Assembly (NCBI GenBank): GCA_030656535.1
Contig: JAUSPL010000372.1
Span: 1-5,241 of the forward strand
DNA from: Gemmobacter sp.
GTDB lineage: Bacteria; Pseudomonadota; Alphaproteobacteria; Rhodobacterales; Rhodobacteraceae
Reading direction: 5' to 3'
DNA length: 5,241 bases
Shown here: positions 1-4,482 of the stretch, piece after piece
How positions within the stretch are numbered: the first letter of the stretch is position 1
Layout of the letters: every line of letters begins with the position of its first letter
Notes under the pieces: model-generated
What the model saw: only the letters and a program-made list of their open reading frames with translations
Database searches by the model: none
What the model was told of the DNA's origin: nothing
Position numbers and translations under genes: made by a program

Positions 1-60
1 TTGCCCGAAGGCCTGCGACCGCATAGGCTGGGGTCATTCAGTTGTCAGGTTTCGCGCATC

Positions 61-942
61 ATGTCCCTTGCCGTATTGCGACACGTGTTCATTTGTCTGG
101 CGCTGGCTGCGCCCTTGCCGGCCCGCGCCGCCGACATCACCCCGGTTCAGATGTCGGATGGCAACGGTACCATCTTGCGAGTGAGTGGCCCGTTCAACAA
201 AGGTGACGATCAGGCGCTGGTCCGTGCGCTTTTGACAACCCCGGACGCCATTGTTGTTTTTGACAGCCCTGGCGGCAATCTGATGGCCGGACTTGGAATG
301 GGCCGGGCCCTTCGGCTGCAAAGCGCAACAACGGTTGTCGACACCAACGGCACCTGCGCCTCGGCCTGTGCGTTGGCGTGGCTTGGGGGTGTGCGCCGCC
401 TGATGGACGCCAGCGCCAGGGTCGGATTTCATGCCGCATACTTTGTCGATACCAGCGGGAACAGCGTCGAGACCGGTTCAGGAAATGCACTGGTCGGCGC
501 CTATCTGAACCAGCTTGGGCTGTCGGACAAGGCGGTCTATTACATCACGCAGGCCGCACCCGCCGAAATGCAATGGCTCAGCGCCGACGACGCAGATGCG
601 CTGGGAATTCATGTCAAGTTACTGGCCCCCGCCAACGCCCCACCGTCCAGCCAGCCCCCCGCACCGGCGCGCGTCGCAGCACCCGCCCCGCAGGCCCCAC
701 GCCCCGCGGCACCAGCGCAAGCGCTGTGGATGGTGAAACGCAACGTGTCCGACGGCTACATCAATGCGCGTACCGGACCCGGCACGATGCACGGCATCTT
801 GTTCCGAATTTCTGCAGGCGAAAGCGGCATCGTTGTACAAGGCTGCCAGCCCCCGGATCAAGGCGGCGGTCGGTTTGACTGGTGTCGGGTCACCTGGAAC
901 GGCAAGGACGGCTGGGTATCCAGCAACGGCATCCAGCGGTGA
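61..942 (+). CDS. Exported ClpP-fold (COG3904-like) protein with C-terminal SH3b domain
   Basis: The product is 293 residues from ATG 61. Residues 1-23 form a signal peptide (hydrophobic core around 8-20, cleavage likely after ARA at 21-23). The core (about 25-190) matches periplasmic proteins of the ClpP/crotonase fold: an SPGG motif at 69-72, then TCASACA at 98-104 with Ser101 as likely nucleophile, and His124 in GFHAAY 23 residues later, which is ClpP-like spacing. The segment LSADDADALGI (173-183) resembles the ClpP stretch after its catalytic Asp, but the Asp itself is not evident. A Pro/Ala-rich linker (about 190-220) leads to an SH3b domain (about 222-293, NARTGPG and DGWVSSNGI motifs, Cys262 and Cys275). 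Such domains often bind peptidoglycan. The reading frame is open back to base 1, so a longer start (TTG 1 or upstream of the window) is formally possible, but only 61 gives a proper signal peptide. No strong Shine-Dalgarno is visible. Substrate unknown; proteolytic activity is inferred from the fold. Confidence -1.
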   Translation: MSLAVLRHVFICLALAAPLPARAADITPVQMSDGNGTILRVSGPFNKGDDQALVRALLTTPDAIVVFDSPGGNLMAGLGMGRALRLQSATTVVDTNGTCASACALAWLGGVRRLMDASARVGFHAAYFVDTSGNSVETGSGNALVGAYLNQLGLSDKAVYYITQAAPAEMQWLSADDADALGIHVKLLAPANAPPSSQPPAPARVAAPAPQAPRPAAPAQALWMVKRNVSDGYINARTGPGTMHGILFRISAGESGIVVQGCQPPDQGGGRFDWCRVTWNGKDGWVSSNGIQR

Positions 943-1706
943 TCCGGCCACTGGCCTGTCTGATCGTAATCGGGCTGATGGCGGCCGCAAGCTTGGCCGA
1001 CGTGCCCCCTTCGGACACTGACACGCCAGACATTGCCGCGTCCGGGGTGACCTCGACCGCCCCGCCAGACCTGACCGCAGGATTTGTGCGCCTGTCCGAC
1101 CACGCGCCCCAGATACGCCTCGATATCCGCTATGCGACTGCCGAAAACTTTGTCGGCGCCCCCGTGCCCGGTTATTCCGGGGCCGAGTGCATCTTGACCC
1201 GCGCCGCCGCCGACGCGCTGGTCAACGCCGACAAAAGCCTCCGGTCACAGGGGTTCGCGCTGGTGGTGCACGACTGCACACGCCCACTGCGCGCAGTTGC
1301 CCACCTGACGACTTGGGTTGCAACCGGCCCGGATGCACCGCTCTGGCACCCTGACATTCCCCGCCGCGACCTGATCACACGGGGCTATATCGCGGCACGT
1401 TCCGGGCATGCGCGCGGATCAACAGTCGATGCCGGCCTGATCCGACCGGGCGACGCCAACCCGCGCGCCCCGAACACACGCTGCGACCGCACGACCGAAG
1501 CCGTGGACATGGGAACACCGTTCGACTGCTTCTCCCCACGATCAGGGGCTGCGGCACGGATCACCCCACAGGCCCGCAAGAACCGCGCCATTTTGACCGC
1601 GGCCATGACCGCAGCCGGGTTCAAGGGGTACGCCCGCGAATGGTGGCATTTCCGACTGTCGCCCGAACCTTTTCCCGACACGGAATTCGACTTCGAGATC
1701 AAATAG
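939..1706 (+). CDS. Exported D-Ala-D-Ala dipeptidase, VanX/DdpX family (peptidase M15D)
   Basis: The product is 255 residues. Family hallmarks are clear: the Arg in HDCTRP (Arg115, corresponding to the transition-state Arg of VanX), the zinc site SGHARGSTVD (His157, Asp164), VDMGTPFD (190-196), and EWWHF (Glu234 as catalytic base, His237 as third zinc ligand). VanX enzymes cleave D-Ala-D-Ala, lowering precursor supply or recycling wall dipeptide. I chose GTG 939 because it starts a convincing signal peptide (cleavage near SLA at 18-20) and overlaps the upstream stop as GTGA. The longer in-frame GTG at 882 would put 19 charged residues ahead of it. VanX and E. coli DdpX are cytoplasmic, whereas this one appears periplasmic, like Salmonella PcgL. 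Four Cys in the mature part (84, 113, 182, 197) would allow disulfides. The 4-base overlap suggests translational coupling to the ClpP-like gene. Without a vanH/vanA neighbour, a resistance role is unlikely; wall turnover is more plausible. Confidence -1.
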   Translation: MIRPLACLIVIGLMAAASLADVPPSDTDTPDIAASGVTSTAPPDLTAGFVRLSDHAPQIRLDIRYATAENFVGAPVPGYSGAECILTRAAADALVNADKSLRSQGFALVVHDCTRPLRAVAHLTTWVATGPDAPLWHPDIPRRDLITRGYIAARSGHARGSTVDAGLIRPGDANPRAPNTRCDRTTEAVDMGTPFDCFSPRSGAAARITPQARKNRAILTAAMTAAGFKGYAREWWHFRLSPEPFPDTEFDFEIK

Positions 1707-1858
1707 CACAGGCTGGTACTCCCAAGCGACACGGCCTCGTTTCCGGCACCGCCCCGCCTGCGTTCATGCGCGCCTGTGTTCGGGATCAAGGCCTGGGCCT
1801 ATCCACGGCCCTGCTCTTGCGCACAAGGCGACATGATGCCCCCTTTCGTTTCGGTGCT
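1707..1858. other. Convergent intergenic gap with weak hairpin
   Basis: This is the space between two convergent gene ends. I find no coding potential with a credible start. The best structure is an imperfect hairpin at 1787-1819: CAAG/CTTG outside, a poorly paired 4x4 section, then GGGCC/GGCCC around a 7-base loop. It has no T-run on either strand, so it is a poor intrinsic terminator. A 7-base inverted repeat CACAGGC (1707-1713) / GCCTGTG (1772-1778) also exists, but its loop is 58 bases. Termination here may be Rho-dependent, or the transcripts may overlap. Confidence -1.
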
Positions 1859-2563
1859 CTAGACCATCCGGATTGCGTCTTTGTCGATGGCCAACATATA
1901 GCCCCGCCGCGCAATGGTCTTGATCAACAGCTCTGTCACCAGTTGGTTGCCCAAGGCATCGCGCAACCGCTTGATCCGCACGGCCCCGGCCGCTTCGTCG
2001 CAATCGGCGGCATCGCGGCCAGAGATCACGGCCTCGATCTGGGCACCCGACAGAACATCATCATCCATCCGCGCCTCGGCAAGCACTGCAAGGGTTTCAA
2101 TGGCGGCCTCGGTCAGTGGGAACTCCATGTTGTTCAAATAGACCGCGCGTTCTTCACGGCTGATCAACAGCGATGACACCTGGATCCCGGCCTGACGCAT
2201 TTCCCGGATGCGCTGGTTCAGCACGACGATCGTGACCAGAAACACCAGTGCCGCCAGCAAAAGCGCACTTGAAAACACCAACAAGACGAAAATCACCATG
2301 CGATAGGAAATCAGCACCTCGGAAAACGTGGTGCCCGACTGGGCCAGTATTTCCAGAAGCTTGATTTCAGAGGGTCGCACCAACAGATCGTTGTCAACAA
2401 AGATCCGCTCTACCCGCTCATTGAACGCGTTGGCATCGGGCAGGTTCAGGAACAAGAACACCGCTGCCGCCAACAAGATGACGACGATCGCCGCCAGCCC
2501 CAGTGCAACAGTGCGGTTGCCCCGTCGCAGTGCCTCAATACCGAAGGAAATAGGCGCCCGCAT
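1859..2563 (-). CDS. Membrane-anchored transcriptional regulator with C-terminal OmpR-type winged helix
   Basis: The product is 234 residues. The N-terminus is basic (Arg12, Arg13, Arg17), then TM1 at about 18-40, a roughly 45-residue loop (41-87) predicted periplasmic, TM2 at about 89-115, then a basic stretch (NQRIREMR, 116-123) that places the C-terminus in the cytoplasm. Residues about 139-225 match the OmpR/PhoB DNA-binding winged helix: the strand and LTEAAIETL start, a recognition-helix region with VRIKRLRDALG (195-205), and the wing hairpin LIKTIARRGYML (213-224). ToxR and CadC carry the winged helix at the N-terminus before one membrane segment, so the order is reversed here. There is no receiver domain or kinase. 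The start at 2563 is fixed by GGAGG four bases upstream, and a longer in-frame version from 2605 lacks that support. It overlaps the upstream small secreted-protein gene by 29 bases, so the two are probably one operon. Signal and targets are unknown; the regulator call is inferred from the domain. Confidence -1.
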   Translation of the reverse strand: MRAPISFGIEALRRGNRTVALGLAAIVVILLAAAVFLFLNLPDANAFNERVERIFVDNDLLVRPSEIKLLEILAQSGTTFSEVLISYRMVIFVLLVFSSALLLAALVFLVTIVVLNQRIREMRQAGIQVSSLLISREERAVYLNNMEFPLTEAAIETLAVLAEARMDDDVLSGAQIEAVISGRDAADCDEAAGAVRIKRLRDALGNQLVTELLIKTIARRGYMLAIDKDAIRMV

Positions 2564-2819
2564 CGGACCTCCGCGCATCCAGGCCGTCGGGGCCAAAGGT
2601 TCCAAGCACGTTCAACAGCTTCCATCCGTCCCCACCGATCCGGCGCGCAATTTCGACCGGCGCGGCGGCGGGGGTGCAAGCGGAGTCGGGCAATTCGAGA
2701 ACACCGTAATGCAACTGCAAGGGCTGGTCACGCTTGGCTTTGTAATCAGCATAGCAGGCAGCATGTGAAGGCACCGCAACAAAAGCCAGCAGGGCCGCGA
2801 GGATCAGTGAACGGGGCAT
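2535..2819 (-). CDS. Small secreted protein of unknown function, paired with the membrane regulator
   Basis: The product is 94 residues. Residues 1-20 are a signal peptide ending SHA, so the mature protein of about 74 residues begins near ACYADYK and should be periplasmic. It has two Cys (22 and 48) that could form a disulfide. The second half (IGGDGWKLLNVLG at about 61-73, ending AGAYFLRY) resembles the Gly-Trp-hydrophobic pattern and terminal beta strand of DUF4177-like small domains; this is a weak visual resemblance, not an assignment. No catalytic motif is visible. It is the first gene of a probable two-gene minus-strand operon and overlaps the membrane winged-helix gene by 29 bases. The tight overlap and periplasmic location make a ligand or accessory role for that regulator possible, but this is inference. 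The start is well supported by its ribosome binding site. Confidence -1.
   Translation of the reverse strand: MPRSLILAALLAFVAVPSHAACYADYKAKRDQPLQLHYGVLELPDSACTPAAAPVEIARRIGGDGWKLLNVLGTFGPDGLDARRSDAGAYFLRY
2568..2572 (-). promoter_or_regulatory. Shine-Dalgarno of the membrane winged-helix gene
   Basis: GGAGG on the minus strand, four bases before ATG 2563, lies inside the last codons of the upstream gene. It decides the start in favour of 2563 over the in-frame ATG at 2605. Confidence -1.
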
Positions 2820-3010
2820 GGGAGCCTCCTTTCCGGTTCTGGATCAAGATGCGGGGATCGCTGGTGTTATTCAATGTCGAAAGGGGTTTGGGCCGCGTGT
2901 TATCGCATAGCCGCCCTCCGATATTGCCTGTCCGGACGGGGCGGCGCCAAGGTTGACCCATCCCGGCCGACAACACAGGCCAGGACGGCAACCACGAAAG
3001 GGACCATCCC
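2820..3010. promoter_or_regulatory. Divergent intergenic region, presumed two promoters
   Basis: This stretch separates two divergently transcribed envelope-related units, so it must hold promoters for both unless they are read from elsewhere. I cannot identify a convincing -35/-10 pair on either strand; a TTGACC hexamer at 2953-2958 has no matching -10. There is a perfect 8-base palindrome GTCCGGAC at 2930-2937 inside a larger imperfect inverted repeat (CCGCCC at 2911-2916 against GGGGCGG near 2938-2944). This is a possible operator. An AAAGGGA at 2997-3003 may serve as ribosome binding site for the rightward gene. Confidence -1.
2825..2832 (-). promoter_or_regulatory. Strong Shine-Dalgarno of the small secreted-protein gene
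   Basis: AAAGGAGG on the minus strand, five bases before ATG 2819, is close to the ideal anti-16S complement and fixes this start. Confidence -1.
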
Positions 3011-3604
3011 ATGAACCGCCTGACTTCCTCACCGCTGCGCCGCTTGGCCACCGCGTTGTCCGCCCTTGCCTTGGCGCTTGCGGGGATGACCGCCGCCGCT
3101 GTTCCGGCCCGGGCAGAGCCGGATGACGTGGTGAAATTCATCCTGGGCGCAACCGCCCTTGCGGTCATCGCAAAAACTCTGAGTGACCGCGACCGGCATA
3201 AACAGCCCCCATCAATGCACCCGGTCTATCCGCCCCGACACGTGCAACCTCCGCGCCATGTCCAGCCGCCCCGTCATGTCGAGCCGCCGCGGTATGTTCA
3301 GCCGCCGCGCTATGTCCAACCTCCGCGCTATGTCCAACCTCCGCGGTATGTCCAGCCGCCCCATCATGTTCAGCCGCCGCGCCACGCTGACCGGCGCTTC
3401 TTGCCCGCCAACTGTGCCATCCGCCAATCAAAACGGCAGCCTGCCGTTTTTTCCGAAAGCTGCTTGCGTAGCAATGGGGTGACCGCACGCCTGCCAGCGC
3501 ATTGCGCGCAAAGCATCCGTGTGAACCACAACTGGCGCACGGTCTATGATGGCACCTGTCTGCGCAACGCGGGCTTTGCCAGCGAAGGCCGCCGTCGCCA
3601 CTGA
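3011..3604 (+). CDS. Exported Pro/His/Tyr-repeat protein with duplicated Cys module
   Basis: The product is 197 residues and I do not recognise a named family. Residues 1-35 are a signal peptide (twin Arg at 10-11, long hydrophobic core, cleavage after ARA at 33-35). A hydrophobic stretch follows (about 41-57, VKFILGATALAVIAK), which could be an amphipathic or membrane-associated helix. Residues 73-126 are nine perfect-length 6-residue units of the form QPPR(H/Y)V. The C-terminal part has two similar modules, LPxxC...CLRxxG, at 131-157 (Cys135, Cys151) and 161-189 (Cys165, Cys183), so one disulfide per module is plausible. The N-terminal hydrophobic segment plus short Cys-rich C-terminal domain resembles small envelope proteins seen in Rhodobacteraceae (general knowledge, no search done). 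It is transcribed divergently from the small secreted protein and regulator pair, and ends in a strong terminator, so it is probably monocistronic. A periplasmic or cell-surface structural role is a guess. Confidence -1.
   Translation: MNRLTSSPLRRLATALSALALALAGMTAAAVPARAEPDDVVKFILGATALAVIAKTLSDRDRHKQPPSMHPVYPPRHVQPPRHVQPPRHVEPPRYVQPPRYVQPPRYVQPPRYVQPPHHVQPPRHADRRFLPANCAIRQSKRQPAVFSESCLRSNGVTARLPAHCAQSIRVNHNWRTVYDGTCLRNAGFASEGRRRH
3227..3388 (+). repeat. Nine in-frame 18-base tandem repeats
   Basis: Nine consecutive 18-base units encode YPPRHV, QPPRHV (twice), EPPRYV, QPPRYV (three times), QPPHHV and QPPRHA. All nine are exactly in phase. Copies differ mostly at third codon positions and by CAT/TAT (His/Tyr) exchange at unit position 5, giving a His block (units 1-3), a Tyr block (4-7) and a His block (8-9). 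Units 5-7 are nearly identical in DNA, which suggests recent slippage. Confidence -1.
3401..3577 (+). repeat. Internal duplication of a Cys-Cys module (protein level)
   Basis: Two adjacent segments, 3401-3481 and 3491-3577, encode similar modules: LPANC, 15 residues, then CLRSNG; and LPAHC, 17 residues, then CLRNAG. The similarity is at protein level and the DNA has diverged, so the duplication is old. Confidence -1.
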
Positions 3605-3625
3605 TACATCGCCGGCCAGCCCCTT

Positions 3626-3660
3626 ATCCGCCGGACCCACCCAGCGTCCGGCGGATTTTC
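3626..3660 (+). terminator. Intrinsic terminator after the Pro/His/Tyr-repeat gene
   Basis: A perfect 11-base stem ATCCGCCGGAC (3626-3636) / GTCCGGCGGAT (3646-3656) with a 9-base loop is followed by TTTTC if the last T of the stem is counted in the run. It lies 22 bases after the stop codon and separates this gene from rnhB. Confidence -1.
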
Positions 3661-3720
3661 GTTGCACGGCACCGCGCATCGCGCGACAGATCCAGACGGC
3701 TTTCACACCCGCACGAGAGA

Positions 3721-3765
3721 CAGGACCGCATGACCCGCAAGATAGCCAGGACCGCATGACCCGCA
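3721..3765 (+). repeat. 19-base direct repeat at the rnhB start
   Basis: CAGGACCGCATGACCCGCA occurs at 3721-3739 and again at 3747-3765, with a 7-base spacer, so the period is 26. Each copy carries an AGGA ribosome-binding-like element and an ATG. The period is not a multiple of three, so the two ATGs are in different frames, and only the second (3756) reads into rnhB. Confidence -1.
3730..3759 (+). other. Possible 9-codon leader ORF overlapping the rnhB start
   Basis: The upstream copy of the direct repeat supplies an ATG at 3730 that reads nine codons (MTRKIARTA) to TGA 3757-3759, overlapping the rnhB ATG as ATGA. It has the same AGGA-CCGC-ATG context as rnhB itself. It may couple rnhB translation to the leader or may simply be a by-product of a duplication; nothing in the sequence proves that it is translated. 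Confidence -1.
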
Positions 3766-4394
3766 GCGGCCCGGACGACGCCTTTGAAGCTGCCGCTCGT
3801 GCGCTTGGCGCAACACGGATCGCCGGGGTGGACGAAGTCGGACGAGGCCCGCTGGCAGGCCCGGTCACTGCCGCCGCCGTGGTGCTGGACCCTGCACGCA
3901 TCCCCGCTGGACTGGCAGACAGCAAAGCCCTGAGCGCCCGCCGCAGACAAGAGCTTTCGGACCTGATCTTTCAAACAGCCGAGGTCAGCATCGCCCACGC
4001 CAGCGTCGAGGAAATCGACGCGCTGAATATCCTCCAAGCCAGCCTTCTGGCGATGCAACGCGCCGTCGCCGGGTTAGTCCGCGCACCCGATCACCTTCTG
4101 ATTGATGGCAACCGACTGCCCAAAATCCTGCCCTGCCCGGCCCAGGCAATTGTCAAAGGAGACGCCCGAGTATTGTCGATCGCGGCTGCGTCCATCGTCG
4201 CCAAGGTGGCACGCGACGCGATCATGGTGGATTTGGCGCAACAGCACCCCCCCTACGGCTGGGACCGCAACGCAGGTTATCCGACCAGACAGCATCTGCA
4301 GGCGCTTCTAGATTTCGGGGTGACCCCTGCGCATAGGCGTTCGTTCGCCCCGGTGCACAACATCTTGTATCAAGACAAATCTATAACCCCTTGA
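3756..4394 (+). CDS. rnhB: Ribonuclease HII
   Basis: The product is 212 residues, close to the E. coli enzyme (198). RNase HII cuts 5' of ribonucleotides in DNA duplexes, starting ribonucleotide excision repair and removing RNA-DNA hybrids; it is cytoplasmic and uses Mg or Mn. All four catalytic acids are visible: Asp26 and Glu27 (GVDEVGRGPLAGPV), Asp117 (LIDGN) and Asp136 (VKGDARV). The GRG motif (29-31) and Tyr175 in GYPT, which read the RNA-DNA junction in this family, are present, as is the conserved SIAAASIVAKVARD helix (141-154). I chose ATG 3756 because the longer in-frame start at 3546 would lie inside the preceding gene and run through its terminator. The start lies in a 19-base direct repeat and overlaps a short leader ORF. 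A promoter should lie in 3661-3720, but I see no clear hexamers. ccrM follows in the same direction after 88 bases, an adjacency I recall from other alphaproteobacteria. Confidence -1.
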   Translation: MTRSGPDDAFEAAARALGATRIAGVDEVGRGPLAGPVTAAAVVLDPARIPAGLADSKALSARRRQELSDLIFQTAEVSIAHASVEEIDALNILQASLLAMQRAVAGLVRAPDHLLIDGNRLPKILPCPAQAIVKGDARVLSIAAASIVAKVARDAIMVDLAQQHPPYGWDRNAGYPTRQHLQALLDFGVTPAHRRSFAPVHNILYQDKSITP

Positions 4395-4424
4395 TTCAAT
4401 AAAGAATTTGACGCCGAATCAGGG
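4389..4424 (+). other. Hairpin spanning the rnhB stop codon
   Basis: CCTTGATTC (4389-4397) can pair with GAATCAGGG (4416-4424), nine pairs including one T/G wobble, with an 18-base loop. The stop codon of rnhB lies in the left arm. No T-run follows, so it is not a standard terminator. Both arms contain a GANTC site, so it may exist only as a by-product of inverted methylation sites. Confidence -1.
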
Positions 4425-4431
4425 ATGAATC
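4393..4431. promoter_or_regulatory. Cluster of three GANTC sites upstream of ccrM
   Basis: GATTC at 4393-4397, GAATC at 4416-4420 and GAATC at 4427-4431 are targets for CcrM itself. The last two are in direct orientation 11 bases apart, about one helical turn, within the repeated hexamer GAATCA. A TTGACG hexamer (4408-4413) and CATAAT (4441-4446) flank the pair but are 27 bases apart, too far for a standard sigma-70 promoter, so the promoter itself is not assigned. In Caulobacter, the ccrM promoter region also carries GANTC sites that affect its transcription (family knowledge). Confidence -1.
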
Positions 4432-4433
4432 AT

Positions 4434-4476
4434 CCTCTGTCATAATCAAACGGCGCAAAAATGCGCGGGACAGAGG
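4434..4476 (+). promoter_or_regulatory. ccrM: Inverted repeat that would cover the ccrM Shine-Dalgarno
   Basis: CCTCTGTC (4434-4441) and GACAGAGG (4469-4476) are a perfect 8-base inverted repeat. Inside lies a second small hairpin, GCGCA (4453-4457) / TGCGC (4462-4466), with an AAAA loop. The right arm contains GAGG, six bases before ATG 4483, which is the only Shine-Dalgarno-like element. In RNA the stem would hide it. This needs a transcript that starts before 4434 or reads through from rnhB; otherwise the repeat could be a DNA operator. Confidence -1.
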
Positions 4477-4482
4477 CAGACA

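Noticed and set aside
882..938. Longer start (GTG 882) for the dipeptidase
   Set aside because: It adds 19 polar residues before an otherwise good signal peptide; GTG 939 overlapping the upstream stop is more credible.
1787..1819. Bidirectional intrinsic terminator between the convergent genes
   Set aside because: The stem is interrupted and no T-run follows on either strand, so it is only noted as a weak hairpin.
1640..2176. 178-codon open frame on the plus strand
   Set aside because: It starts inside the dipeptidase gene and runs antisense to the winged-helix domain; composition is that of a shadow frame.
3281..3352. PPRY repeats as WW-domain ligands (PPxY)
   Set aside because: WW-domain binding is a eukaryotic theme; in an exported bacterial protein the match is most likely a coincidence of the repeat unit.
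3227..3388. CRISPR array
   Set aside because: The repeats are 18 bases, contiguous without spacers and exactly in frame with a coding sequence.
3165..3488. Long open frames on the minus strand across the Pro/His/Tyr repeats
   Set aside because: They arise from the GC-rich periodic repeat read in antisense. They lack a signal peptide or ribosome binding site, while the plus frame has both a signal peptide and a coherent domain plan.
3546..3755. N-terminal extension of RNase HII by 70 residues
   Set aside because: It would overlap the preceding gene and pass through a strong terminator, and the family starts close to the GVDEVGRG motif.
4408..4446. TTGACG and CATAAT as a sigma-70 promoter for ccrM
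   Set aside because: The hexamers are 27 bases apart, well beyond the usual 16-18, so they cannot be called a pair.
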